From: Parvularcula sp039822105
Lineage (GTDB): Bacteria > Pseudomonadota > Alphaproteobacteria > Caulobacterales > Parvularculaceae
DNA length: 64,000 bases
Assembly: GCA_039822105.1 (NCBI GenBank)
Contig: JBCBMW010000015.1
Span: 17,344-81,343, forward strand
Direction of reading: 5' to 3'
Shown here: piece after piece, positions 25,619-34,838 of the stretch
How positions within the stretch are numbered: position 1 is the first letter of the stretch
How the letters are laid out: each line of letters opens with the position of its first letter
Translations under genes and position numbers: made by a program
Notes under the pieces: model-generated
What the model saw: only the letters and a program-made list of their open reading frames with translations
The model's database searches: none
Told to the model about the DNA's origin: nothing

Positions 25619-28192
25619 ATGAGAGCCGCGCTTCAGGGAAGCCTCATCGCCGTGTTTGCGGCTCTGACGTTGAGCCTTGCCGTCTTGCTGATGCAGAGCG
25701 GCGGGTCGGCGCAACTTGGCCAAGCCCTTCTTGCTGTGAACCCGACTTACGCTGTGACAGCGGGTGCCGTCTTTTTCGCGCTTGCCGCATTGCTGTGGGC
25801 GATTCGGACGGCTTCGGCGAGTCGGCATATGACATCGGACTGGTCTCGCCGCCTGGCGCGCATGGAGGCGCAGCTTGAGAAATCCGAGTCCGTCCTAGCG
25901 AGCCATCCGGGCCTCGTTTTGGTGTGGGCCGAGAGCGATGACGAAGCGATCGATGGTTGGGGACGCCCCCGCGTGCTCGGTGGTCCAGCAGCGCTCGCCA
26001 GCCTCATCACATTTGCGTCCAAGGACCCCGATGCATTTCGGCGGCCTGCCGAGAGCTTGCTTGACGCCTTTGGTGATCTTCACGTCACGGAAGATCACGT
26101 CCAGTCAAAGTCTGAAACTCTGCGCACAAAGGTTTTCCGTTTGCGCCAGGAGGGTCTCTCCTTTTCAGGCACACTTGTCACAGAAGAGGGCCGGTCGATT
26201 GAGTGTGACGGCCGGGTCGCCGGCGACCAAGTTACGCTATGGCTGACCGACCCCGCTGTTCGGCTTGCTGAAGAGGCCGGTATGGTCGGCCAGGCGCGGG
26301 ACAAGGCCTCGGATCTCCATGGCGCGTTCAACCATTTGGACCGTGCACCGATTGCTGCGTGGCGCCGCGATGCTGACCTCAAGCTTGAATGGGTCAACAA
26401 AGCCTATGTGGAGATGGTCGAGGCGATCAATCTCGATGAGGTGATCACGGACCAAAAAGAGATTGACCCGGGCTTCCGCAAGGTCGCCGAAAAAGCGAAA
26501 ACAGAACATGAGCGCAGCGGCCGGAAGGCGGCAGATGATCTCATTCGCGTGAACATCCGTGGTCAGCGCCGTGTGCTTCGTGTGATTGAGCAGCCCATGC
26601 ACGCAGCCGGTGGCCGGGTGTCGATGGCAGGCCTCGCGATCGATGTGACACGCCAGGACAAAGCCCAAGAAGAGCTGCGCCGCCACCAAGAAGCCCATCG
26701 ACAAACCCTCGATCAGCTCGGCACGGCGGTGGCTGTCTTCGGGCCCAATCAGCATCTTGAGTATTACAACCAAAGCTTTGTCGAGCTTTGGGGCCTGGAA
26801 GAGGCCGAGCTCCGCCACAATCCAAGCCACGCAGAAGTGCTTGACAGACTTCGCCATGAAGAGCGTCTTCCTGCCCAGGCTGATTTTGCTCAGTGGAAAG
26901 AGCAACAGCTGCGGGTCTACACCGAAGATGGCAATGACGGCTCTGAGCCTGATGACATCTGGAGCCTACCCAACGGCCGGACTTTGCGGGTTGCCACCCG
27001 TCGTCACGCCCTCGGCGGTATCGCCATCGTCTTTGAGGATATCACCCAGACGGTGGAGCTGCAGACGCTCTATCAAACCCAGATCAAGGTGCAGCGCGCA
27101 ACACTGAACAATCTCGCAGAGGGCGTCGCAGTCTTTGGTGCTGACGGACGCATGGCGCTCTTCAACCAGTCGTTCCTCGACCTTTGGGGCCTCTCTGAAG
27201 AAGAGCTCGAGAACTCTCCGCATTTCGATCGTCTGTCGGCAGAGTTTGTCGAAATGGCGCCAAACGCCATGGACGATTTCAAGGCAATGAAGCGCCGGAT
27301 CGTCAGTTTCTCACCGCAGGACCGTCAGACCGAGGCGGGCGGTCCATTCAAGCTTAAAGACGGCCGGTGGATGGCTTACGCCACCTCGCCGCTGCCTGAC
27401 GGCGCGACGCTTGTCAGCTTTATCGACATGACGGACAGCCAAGAGCGCCAGAAAGAGCTTGAGGTCAGAAACCAGATCCTCGAAGAGGCCGACCGTATCA
27501 AAACGCGGTTCACGAACCATATCTCCTACCAGCTGCGTGACCCTCTTAACGTCATCAAAGGCTTTGCTGAGGTGTTGGAGAACGAGTTCGCTGGTCCGCT
27601 TACGGATCGTCAGAAGGACTACACAGCGGCTATCGTTGCTTCGTCGCTGAAGCTTCTCGATCTTGTTGATGACATCATTGATCTCGCAGCGGTCGATGCC
27701 GGACAGCTCGATCTTGAGATGGACTATGTTGAAGTCCGCTCACTGATGGAGAACGCGAAGACCTACGCGGCCCTCAAAGCAGAAGACAGCGAGATCAAAC
27801 TCACCATCGAGTGCGATGATGATGTGGGCAAAATCCGCGGCGATGAACGGCGTCTGAAACAGGTGCTCTTCAACCTCCTCGCCAACGCGTTCCAGTTCAC
27901 GGGGCCGGGTGGTGAGGTGACGATCGGCGCGGAGCGTGACGGCGACATGGTGCGGCTTTGGGTCACTGACACCGGTCGCGGTGTGACGCCTGCCGATCAG
28001 GCCAAGGTCTTTGAGCGCTACGAGGCCGCAGGGCCAGGCGCGGGCGCGGGTGTGGGCCTTGCGCTTGTGAACAGCTTTGTTGGCCTCCACGGCGGTTTTG
28101 TGCGTCTTTCGAGCCAGGAAGACGAGGGCACAACGGTGACCTGCCACCTGCCAGCTGATGGTCCGGCCGAGCAGTTCATGGCCGCCGAATAA
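25619..28192 (+). CDS. divL: DivL-like sensor kinase with tyrosine at the phospho-acceptor position
   Basis: 857 residues from ATG 25619 (AGGAG 11 bases upstream). Two transmembrane helices at residues of about 7-26 and 44-63; PAS domains begin near 239, 365 and 497. The dimerisation domain reads HISYQLRDPL, so Tyr637 stands where histidine kinases have His. The ATPase domain is intact in outline: N box NLLANAFQFTG, G1 DTGRGV, G2 GVGLALVNS. Tyr in place of His plus several PAS repeats is the defining mark of Caulobacter DivL, which binds DivK and CckA at the pole and tunes CtrA phosphorylation, not by histidine phosphotransfer. A penicillin-acylase-family gene follows, then gcrA on the other strand. 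Confidence 0.88.
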   Translation: MRAALQGSLIAVFAALTLSLAVLLMQSGGSAQLGQALLAVNPTYAVTAGAVFFALAALLWAIRTASASRHMTSDWSRRLARMEAQLEKSESVLASHPGLVLVWAESDDEAIDGWGRPRVLGGPAALASLITFASKDPDAFRRPAESLLDAFGDLHVTEDHVQSKSETLRTKVFRLRQEGLSFSGTLVTEEGRSIECDGRVAGDQVTLWLTDPAVRLAEEAGMVGQARDKASDLHGAFNHLDRAPIAAWRRDADLKLEWVNKAYVEMVEAINLDEVITDQKEIDPGFRKVAEKAKTEHERSGRKAADDLIRVNIRGQRRVLRVIEQPMHAAGGRVSMAGLAIDVTRQDKAQEELRRHQEAHRQTLDQLGTAVAVFGPNQHLEYYNQSFVELWGLEEAELRHNPSHAEVLDRLRHEERLPAQADFAQWKEQQLRVYTEDGNDGSEPDDIWSLPNGRTLRVATRRHALGGIAIVFEDITQTVELQTLYQTQIKVQRATLNNLAEGVAVFGADGRMALFNQSFLDLWGLSEEELENSPHFDRLSAEFVEMAPNAMDDFKAMKRRIVSFSPQDRQTEAGGPFKLKDGRWMAYATSPLPDGATLVSFIDMTDSQERQKELEVRNQILEEADRIKTRFTNHISYQLRDPLNVIKGFAEVLENEFAGPLTDRQKDYTAAIVASSLKLLDLVDDIIDLAAVDAGQLDLEMDYVEVRSLMENAKTYAALKAEDSEIKLTIECDDDVGKIRGDERRLKQVLFNLLANAFQFTGPGGEVTIGAERDGDMVRLWVTDTGRGVTPADQAKVFERYEAAGPGAGAGVGLALVNSFVGLHGGFVRLSSQEDEGTTVTCHLPADGPAEQFMAAE

Positions 28193-28252
28193 AGACGGTT
28201 TCTTCGCGGCTTCCCTGTCCCTACACTCCCGCAAAAACGAGTGGGGAAGCGC

Positions 28253-30328
28253 ATGCTCGCACGTCTAGGGTTCTCGGCCGCAGTTTTCATTTTCGCGTTG
28301 ATTGGGACGCTCATTGTCGGCTCGCAAGTCGCGCGATGGGAGAAGCTCGCAGCGCTGGAAGGGTACGATCCGCCTGCTGCCTATCGCATTGAGCGTGACG
28401 CGTACGGCGTGCCAACGATCTACGGTGAGACGGATCCAGCCACGGCTTATGGCCTCGCCTATGCCCATGCCGAAGACGATTTTGAAACGATCCAGCATCG
28501 CCTAGCCGCGGTGCGGGGGCAGCTCGGCGCGATCACCGGCAAAGAGGGCGCTGCCGCCGACTATTTCAAACATCTGATCGCTGTTGATGAGCAGCTGGCC
28601 CGCTCGTGGCATCTGGTGTCGCCTGAAACCAAGGCGATGGCAAAGGCGTATGCGGACGGTATCAATGCCTATGCCTACGAGCATCCCGAAGAGATTCTCC
28701 GGCATCAGATGTTCCCCGTGCGATCCGCGGATATCGTGGGCGGCTTTGTGATGGTCTCGCCGCTCTTTTTCGGCCTCGACACTGTGGTGCAGGACCTCTT
28801 TGAGAACCAAGAGCTACCGCATTCCACGGGACCGGAGCGGCGTGGCTCCAACGCGTTCGCCTTTGCTCCCGAGCGTATGGCAGATGGTTCCACGATGCTG
28901 ATTTCCAACTCTCACCAGCCGTGGGAGGGTCCCGCTGCGTGGTATGAGGCGCGGGTCGCATCAGGTGAAGGATGGGCGATCTCGGGTGCGCTGTTCCCCG
29001 GCGTGCCGTTCATTCTTATGGGGTACAATGAGAATCTCGGGTGGACCAACACCGTCAACGTCCCGGACCTGACCGATATCTTTGAGCTCGAGGTGAACGA
29101 TGCCGGCGATCAGTACATGTTCGACGGAGAGTGGCGCGACCTCGGTGAGAAGAAGGTCTGGCTGCGGGTTCGGTTTGGACCGTTTGTCGTGCCGGTCAGG
29201 CAGACGGTTTATAGCTCCGTCCACGGCCCAGTGATCAAGAATGACAACGGCGCCTTTGCCTTCCGCTATGCTGGCATGGGCGAGGTGCGCCACATGGAGC
29301 AGTACTACCTTCTCAACAAGGCGCAGTCCTTTGACGAGTGGCAGGAGGTGATGGCGATGCAGGCGATCCCGGCCACGAACTTTGTTTACGCGGACCGTGA
29401 AGGGAACATCGCTTACCTCTACAATGCCTCCTTCCCTGACCGTTCTCCGGCGATCGATTGGTCGGGCGTGATGCCAGGGAACGATTCAACCTATCTTTGG
29501 ACGGATTATGCACCGCAAAGCATGATCCCGTATCTGATCAATCCAGAGTCCGGGTACATCGTCAACGCCAACAACACGCCGTTCCTGGCGACGGCACCCG
29601 CGAGCGACATGGCGGAAGAGGACTATGCTGACCTCTATGGGGTCGAGACGAAGATCAGCAATCGGATCTTACGAGCGATCGGCCTTCTTGAAGAGCTTGA
29701 TACCTTCGACCGGGAGTCAATCGACCGGATCAAATATGACACGGCCTATGACCAGGCCTCACCGATCGGCGAGACCATGGTGGAGTTCATCAGCTCCCTC
29801 GATGGATCATCAGGTGAGGTCGAGGCTGAGGCCTTGCTCAGGCAGTGGGACTACGACCTCGACGGCCGCGGCGCGGCTGACGCTCTTGCCGGCTTGATCT
29901 TGCATCAGCTCTATGCGGAGTCCCGCGGATGGACCGAGGTGCTTGGTCCGAATGCAGCCATTCAAAATGCGGCAGAGCGCTTGCGAGATAGCTTTGGCCG
30001 GCTTGATCCGCCGCTCACGGATGTTGTGCGTCTGAGGCGCGGAAAGGAAGACCTGCCGCTCACCGGAGGGCCCGATGCTTTGCGCGCGCTTTATTGGTTG
30101 GAAGAGGATGATGGCCGGGTCGCTGCTGCGTTCGGTGACAGCTACATCTACTACGTCAATTGGTACCCCGATGGCTCCATGACGGCAGAGACGATTTACC
30201 CCCTTGGCGCTGCCATGGGCAGGCCAAGCTCTCCGCACTATGATGATCAGGCGCAGCTCTTTGCGGACAAACTGATGAAGCCATCACCTGTACCGCGTGC
30301 GGAGGATGCTGCGCCTGGCCGCTACTAA
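28253..30328 (+). CDS. Penicillin acylase family protein (Ntn hydrolase)
   Basis: 691 residues from ATG 28253, with GGGGA 6 bases upstream. An N-terminal hydrophobic helix acts as signal or anchor. The alpha-chain start has IERDAYGVPTIYGET and AYAHAEDDFETIQ. The autocatalytic cleavage site is RRGSNAF: Ser199 would become the N-terminal nucleophile of the beta chain, with NSHQPW following. Beta-chain motifs GYNENLGWTNT and VNANNTPF are present. Family members cleave amide side chains of penicillins, N-acyl-homoserine lactones or echinocandins; the natural substrate is not predictable. The stop overlaps that of gcrA, which is convergent, by 3 bases. Confidence 0.9.
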   Translation: MLARLGFSAAVFIFALIGTLIVGSQVARWEKLAALEGYDPPAAYRIERDAYGVPTIYGETDPATAYGLAYAHAEDDFETIQHRLAAVRGQLGAITGKEGAAADYFKHLIAVDEQLARSWHLVSPETKAMAKAYADGINAYAYEHPEEILRHQMFPVRSADIVGGFVMVSPLFFGLDTVVQDLFENQELPHSTGPERRGSNAFAFAPERMADGSTMLISNSHQPWEGPAAWYEARVASGEGWAISGALFPGVPFILMGYNENLGWTNTVNVPDLTDIFELEVNDAGDQYMFDGEWRDLGEKKVWLRVRFGPFVVPVRQTVYSSVHGPVIKNDNGAFAFRYAGMGEVRHMEQYYLLNKAQSFDEWQEVMAMQAIPATNFVYADREGNIAYLYNASFPDRSPAIDWSGVMPGNDSTYLWTDYAPQSMIPYLINPESGYIVNANNTPFLATAPASDMAEEDYADLYGVETKISNRILRAIGLLEELDTFDRESIDRIKYDTAYDQASPIGETMVEFISSLDGSSGEVEAEALLRQWDYDLDGRGAADALAGLILHQLYAESRGWTEVLGPNAAIQNAAERLRDSFGRLDPPLTDVVRLRRGKEDLPLTGGPDALRALYWLEEDDGRVAAAFGDSYIYYVNWYPDGSMTAETIYPLGAAMGRPSSPHYDDQAQLFADKLMKPSPVPRAEDAAPGRY

Positions 30329-30810
30329 CTGACGGCGCGGATAGGGCGCGGCAGCGAAGGCGCTTCGCGGCGGGTGCGCTCGCGTTTCGTGCTCGAAGGC
30401 TGGAAGGCCAGCTGCACGTGGTAGGCGCAGTAGGGCTTACCGTCGGTGCAGGGCTGTCCGCAAAAGTGGAAATCTTCCGATGCCGGATCGCCGATTGGCC
30501 ACTTGCATTGGTCGTTGCCGATTGAGCTGACCGTCAGCTTGCTGTTGCCGAACTCGGTGATCGGAGGAAGGTCACGCAGCACCGTCCGTAGCGGGGCCCT
30601 TTGCGTAGACGCTGCGGTGTGCGCGCGCGGCTCGGTCGTCACCGTTTTTGGTTTTGCCGGTGCAGCCCGTCCTGACAGGCCCAGCCTGTGCACCTTGCCA
30701 ATCACTGCGTTCCGCGTGACGCCGCCCATGCGCGCTGCGATTTGGCTGGCTGAGTGCCCTTCAGCCCAGAGCTTTTTCAGCTCCTCGACACGATCTTCCG
30801 TCCAAGCCAT
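30325..30810 (-). CDS. gcrA: GcrA cell cycle regulator
   Basis: 161 residues from ATG 30810, with AGGAGG 7 bases upstream on the minus strand. N terminus MAWTEDRVEELKKLWAEG then SASQIAARMGGVTRNAVIGK, the GcrA DNA-binding helix-turn-helix; the C-terminal part has CKWPIGDP and the HFCGQPCTDGKPYCAYH cysteine/histidine cluster that contacts sigma-70. GcrA activates promoters carrying methylated GANTC sites. The call is secure. Upstream lie two DnaA-box-like sequences. Confidence 0.96.
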   Translation of the reverse strand: MAWTEDRVEELKKLWAEGHSASQIAARMGGVTRNAVIGKVHRLGLSGRAAPAKPKTVTTEPRAHTAASTQRAPLRTVLRDLPPITEFGNSKLTVSSIGNDQCKWPIGDPASEDFHFCGQPCTDGKPYCAYHVQLAFQPSSTKRERTRREAPSLPRPIRAVS

Positions 30811-30852
30811 CGAGATCCTCCTGGTCTTCGGTCGCCGGAGGGAGGCCCCAGA

Positions 30853-30970
30853 TGTTGATAACCCGTCGCCTCCGACCCAAGATATAGTGACGCAGGAATG
30901 CTGGCAGCACAAGATAAGTCGTGACCAAGTTATTAAGGTCCATATCTAGCGTCTCGCGAATTTCTCCACA
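30853..30970. promoter_or_regulatory. Two DnaA-box-like 9-mers upstream of gcrA
   Basis: TTATCAACA reads on the minus strand at 30861-30853, 43 bases upstream of the gcrA start, and TTCTCCACA on the plus strand at 30962-30970. Each differs from TTATCCACA by one base. In Caulobacter DnaA activates gcrA transcription, so the placement makes sense. The link is inference. Confidence 0.4.
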
Positions 30971-31033
30971 GGTGAGGCTGCTCCGGCGGCGAACCCGGGC
31001 TAAGTGGCTGCTCAAGAACAAGGAGGCGCGATC

Positions 31034-31897
31034 ATGGCGCTCGATACGACAGATCTTCCCGCAACCGATGCCCAGGCCTTCGGTGAGCGCCGGTTCGGCC
31101 GGGTCAATTGGCTGGGGCTTTGGACCCTCTACCGCAAAGAGGTGCAGCGCTATATGAAGGTCGCAGCGCAGACCATCTTTGCGCCGATCATCACCACCAT
31201 GCTGTACCTGACGGTGTTTCTGGTTGCCTTTTCAGGGGCCGATCGCGCTGCGACCATGCAAGGTGAGCTGATCCCCTTCGCGGCGTTTCTGCCGCCGGGG
31301 CTCATCATGATGGCGATCTTGAGCAACAGTTTTCAGAACTCCTCGTCGTCTCTGATCATTGGCAAGGTTCAAGGGTCTGTGGTCGATGTTTTGATGCCGC
31401 CGCTGTCGGCGGCTGAGCTGACGATTGCCTTTGTCGCCGGTGCAGCCACGCGTGGTCTGATGGTCGGTTTGGTCACCTTGGTGACGATCGCGGCCTATAT
31501 GATTGTGACTGGCGGGCCGTTTGCGGTCGCGTCGGTTCCGGCCATTCTCTTTTTCTCGATCGCAGCTTCCATCCTCTTGGGCGCTATCGGCGCGATTGCC
31601 GGGATGTGGGCGGAGAAGTTTGATCAGCTGGCGCTGATCACCAATTTCGTGATCACGCCGCTGACGTTCCTTTCGGGCACTTTCTACTCGGTGAAGCGCC
31701 CGGGGATGCCGGAATGGGTGGCGGACATGTCGTCGTTCAATCCGCTCTTCTATCTGATTGACGGTTTTCGGTTTGGCTTTATCGGGGTGAGCGACGCGCC
31801 GGTCCTGCGCGGGGCGATGATCTCGCTAGTCTTGTCAGCGGTGTTCGTCGTTATCACTTATCGCCTCTTCAAAAGCGGCTACAAACTGAAAGCGTAA
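31034..31897 (+). CDS. ABC-2 type transporter permease
   Basis: 287 residues from ATG 31034, with AAGGAGG 8 bases upstream. Six hydrophobic helices and the ABC-2 signature GIMW-type region: LLGAIGAIAGMWAEKFDQLALITNFVITPLTFLSGTFYS, here quoted in parts: IGAIAGMWAEKFDQ and LTFLSGTFYSV. Such permeases pair with an ATPase to export drugs, polysaccharides or lipids. No ATPase gene is adjacent, so the partner must lie elsewhere. It starts divergently from gcrA and is 3 bases ahead of hslO, so the two are probably one operon. Confidence 0.88.
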   Translation: MALDTTDLPATDAQAFGERRFGRVNWLGLWTLYRKEVQRYMKVAAQTIFAPIITTMLYLTVFLVAFSGADRAATMQGELIPFAAFLPPGLIMMAILSNSFQNSSSSLIIGKVQGSVVDVLMPPLSAAELTIAFVAGAATRGLMVGLVTLVTIAAYMIVTGGPFAVASVPAILFFSIAASILLGAIGAIAGMWAEKFDQLALITNFVITPLTFLSGTFYSVKRPGMPEWVADMSSFNPLFYLIDGFRFGFIGVSDAPVLRGAMISLVLSAVFVVITYRLFKSGYKLKA

Positions 31898-31900
31898 GTT

Positions 31901-32860
31901 ATGCGTGATGAGGCGCCGAAACCCGGCACGCCCAAGGATGATCTGATTGTTCCCTTCCAAGTGGGGGAAACAGCGGTGCGCGGTCGCCTTGTGCGGCTCG
32001 GGCCTGCGGTCGACGATCTTCTATCCCGTCATGATTTTCCGATGCCGCTCAAGCAACTCGTGGGTGAGACCGCGGCGCTTGTGGCGCTTCTTGGCGCCTC
32101 GCTTAAGTTTGAGGGCAAGCTGATCCTCCAGATCCAGGGCGACGGCCCGGTCTCCATGGTCGTCGCTGATTACACCGTGGGCGGCATGCTGCGCGCCACC
32201 GCAACGATCCGCGAAGGTGCCGAGGATACCGTCGGTAAGGCCCTCGGCCCGGAGCTCCACTTCCTCCTGCGCAAAGGACACATGGTCATCACCATTGATC
32301 AGGGTGCCGATATGGAGCGCTATCAGGGGATCGTGCCGCTTGATGGCGCGAGCCTCTCAAAGGCGACGGTCAACTATTTTGCCCAGTCGGAGCAGATCCC
32401 GACGGCCATCGAGCTCGCTGTTGGTCAGATCACCGACGAACATGGCCGAGAAACCTGGCGGGCTGGCGGGATCATGGCGCAGTTCATGGCGGCAGAGGGC
32501 GGCTCACGCGAGCGGGGTGAGGAAGTGATCCTCGCCGATGACGACCGCGAAGCGTGGAACCGCGCGGCAATCCTCCTTGAGACGATCAAGCCGGATGAAC
32601 TTCTCGATCCGACAATCTCGCCGGAGGAAATCCTATTCCGTCTTTATCACGAGGATGGCGTCACGGTGTTTGATCCCTCCACGGCGCATTTCGGGTGCAC
32701 CTGCAACCGCGAGAAGATCGCAACGGTTCTCAGCCAATACACCCGCGCCGATATCGAAGATATGATCGAGGACGGCGCCGTTGAGGTGACCTGTGACTTC
32801 TGCCGAACCGCTTACAGGTTCGAACTCGATGAGACGGGTGAGCAGTTCAAAGACGCCTAA
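31901..32860 (+). CDS. hslO: Hsp33 redox-regulated chaperone
   Basis: 319 residues. N-terminal chaperone domain with GETAALVALLGASLKFEG and LQIQGDGPVSMVVADY; C-terminal zinc domain with Cys-x-Cys (FGCTCNREK) and Cys-x-x-Cys (VTCDFCRTAYRF). Oxidation of the four cysteines releases zinc and activates the holdase. It is 3 bases downstream of an ABC-2 permease gene. Confidence 0.96.
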   Translation: MRDEAPKPGTPKDDLIVPFQVGETAVRGRLVRLGPAVDDLLSRHDFPMPLKQLVGETAALVALLGASLKFEGKLILQIQGDGPVSMVVADYTVGGMLRATATIREGAEDTVGKALGPELHFLLRKGHMVITIDQGADMERYQGIVPLDGASLSKATVNYFAQSEQIPTAIELAVGQITDEHGRETWRAGGIMAQFMAAEGGSRERGEEVILADDDREAWNRAAILLETIKPDELLDPTISPEEILFRLYHEDGVTVFDPSTAHFGCTCNREKIATVLSQYTRADIEDMIEDGAVEVTCDFCRTAYRFELDETGEQFKDA

Positions 32861-32956
32861 GCTCTTGGGCGGCCGAGCTGACATTCTTTTCGTCTGTGTT
32901 TGACCTGATGCTGTGTGTTTAATAAAAATTCACCATGTTCCTCGGGGGAGGCGATG

Positions 32957-33853
32957 ATGAAGTTGAACAAACACGCAGCAGCATTGAGCTTTGTTTTGGC
33001 GTCCGGCTTCGGTGCGGGTCATGCAGCAACGCTATCAGGACCAGAGACTCAAGGCGCAATCTTCGGGTTCGACCTTAACGAGTCCGACTCGAAAACGGAG
33101 GCACCCTTCGCGCTTGAGCTCGACGCTTTCGATGGTGAAGGCTCGGGGCAGGTCCGTGCCGATATCGGCACAATCGGTGTTTATGCCGACAATGGCATCA
33201 GCGCTTCGGCGTCGTTCCATGAGAGCATCACCGCGGTGAGCACGGGCTCGACCGGTATCTTGCACTTCGTCTTTGGACTTGATGGCACGTTCGATGGCGG
33301 TGGGCAGATCGATATCGCAGCTTCGACGTCGGTTGATCCGTCTGATGCGTTCTACCCCAACGAACCCTTTGAAGGGGACATGCGGAGCAGCCTCTTCTTC
33401 CAAGAGGACCCGGCGATCGCCACCAGCTTTGCCGACAACAATGTCGGTAGCGACGAGGTGTTTTTCCAAACGTCTGATAGCCAGTCCGTGAACTTCAGCA
33501 TTGCACCGAGTACGGATGATGGGAACAAAGCCGTAGACACCCAGCTGAATGTCTTCCTGGCTTTTGAGTCAGGCGTGGAGTTCGGTTTCTTCTTTGAAAT
33601 CGCGGCGTTTTCGGACTTTGGCCAAACGGTCGACTTTTTCGGCACAGCTGAACTGATCAGCGCGACGGTGCTTGATCCGGTGACGTTGCAGGCGCTCGAC
33701 GACGGTGATTTTTCCGTCAATGGCTCGGGCGGTGGTGACCTTGTCGCTCTTGCGGCGGCGAATGCGGGCGGTGACCCTATTCCAGTGCCTGCCGCTGTTT
33801 GGCTGATGGGTGTGGGCCTGGCGGTTTTGGGCCGGAAGGCTCGGCGAGCCTAA
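32957..33853 (+). CDS. Secreted PEP/VPLPA-CTERM-type protein, copy 1
   Basis: 298 residues from ATG 32957, with GGGGAGG 5 bases upstream (an adjacent ATG at 32954 is too close). Signal peptide of about 23 residues ending GAGHA. The body is acidic, beta-rich and has no catalytic motif. The C terminus has a sorting tail: DPIPVPAAVWLMG, a short hydrophobic helix, then a basic end (GRKARRA), the tripartite pattern of exosortase substrates. The next gene is a paralogue sharing the RADIGT, LDGTF and VDFFGTAEL blocks. Function unknown; the tail predicts anchoring followed by release or surface display. Confidence 0.75.
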   Translation: MKLNKHAAALSFVLASGFGAGHAATLSGPETQGAIFGFDLNESDSKTEAPFALELDAFDGEGSGQVRADIGTIGVYADNGISASASFHESITAVSTGSTGILHFVFGLDGTFDGGGQIDIAASTSVDPSDAFYPNEPFEGDMRSSLFFQEDPAIATSFADNNVGSDEVFFQTSDSQSVNFSIAPSTDDGNKAVDTQLNVFLAFESGVEFGFFFEIAAFSDFGQTVDFFGTAELISATVLDPVTLQALDDGDFSVNGSGGGDLVALAAANAGGDPIPVPAAVWLMGVGLAVLGRKARRA

Positions 33854-33947
33854 CGCGCCTGCGTGAGCGAAAAATCTCCTTCTGCGAGAACAGCTTCGCA
33901 GAAATCCCTTCTTCTGTTAACCTTTCAAAGGTTTGGGAGGGATCGAA

Positions 33948-34838
33948 ATGAAACCACTGTTTTTGGGCGCGTCTTTAGCCGCGTCGGCGTTGCTGGGGCT
34001 CTCGTCCGCTCATGCATCGCCCATGACTTTTGTTGAAGTCTTTGGTCTTGATAGCTCACCGTCGGCCAGTGCGAGTGGCGAGCCCTTCGGTGTGGAGGTC
34101 TCGAGCTTTTCGTCGGAGTTCCCAGAAGAGTTTGGACAGGCGCGTGCAGATATCGGCACGCTGGGCGTGTCAGCGGGCGGCTCAACGATCAGCCGGGCGC
34201 TGTTCTCCGACACGATCACGATTGATGGCGGCGCCGGTGTCTTCTCCATGGTCTTCGATCTTGATGGTACGTTTGGGGACGATAGCGCCTTTTTGGAGAT
34301 GCAGCTCTCAACCACGGTGAGTACGGAAGATGCCTCTCTTCCGGTGGATACGATTGCGACCGCCCAGGGCGCGAGCGTTTCTGTAGGTGATCCAGCGACG
34401 GCCATCGCCACGAGCTTCACGAGGGTGGATACGTCTCTTCTCAACTACGACCGGTCATTCGTCGATACGTCGAACACGGTCGATGTGAGCCTTGAGTCCT
34501 TTTCGGAAGCGATCGTTGACGGACAAATGATTGTCTACCTCTCCTACGTGGTCGGCGAGGCGTTCGATTTCACCTATGAGATGGAGGCCAGTGCGACCGG
34601 CTTTGGGTTCGTTGATTTCTTCGGAACAGCGGAACTGGTGGCGGTCGAAGCTGTTGATCCGGTCACTCTCCAGGTGATGGACGACCCAACCTTCGCGGCG
34701 ACCGGTCAGGGCGGCGGCGATTTGGTGGCCCTCGCGGCAGCCAATGCGGGTGGTGATCCGATCCCGGTCCCTGGTGCTATATGGCTCATGGGTGCAGGCG
34801 TGGCTTTGCTCGGCGCGCGAAAGAACGCGCGTCAGTAG
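33948..34838 (+). CDS. Secreted PEP/VPLPA-CTERM-type protein, copy 2
   Basis: 296 residues from ATG 33948, with GGGAGGG about 7 bases upstream. Signal peptide ending AHA at about residue 22. Paralogue of the previous gene with the same order of blocks: RADIGTLGV, FDLDGTFG, VDFFGTAEL, AVDPVTLQ, GGGDLVALAAANAGGDPIP. The C-terminal tail is VPGAIWLMG, hydrophobic helix, basic end (ARKNARQ). The two copies are 94 bases apart, a tandem duplication that has diverged. No exosortase gene is in the window. Convergent with the AEC transporter gene, with overlapping ends. Confidence 0.75.
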   Translation: MKPLFLGASLAASALLGLSSAHASPMTFVEVFGLDSSPSASASGEPFGVEVSSFSSEFPEEFGQARADIGTLGVSAGGSTISRALFSDTITIDGGAGVFSMVFDLDGTFGDDSAFLEMQLSTTVSTEDASLPVDTIATAQGASVSVGDPATAIATSFTRVDTSLLNYDRSFVDTSNTVDVSLESFSEAIVDGQMIVYLSYVVGEAFDFTYEMEASATGFGFVDFFGTAELVAVEAVDPVTLQVMDDPTFAATGQGGGDLVALAAANAGGDPIPVPGAIWLMGAGVALLGARKNARQ

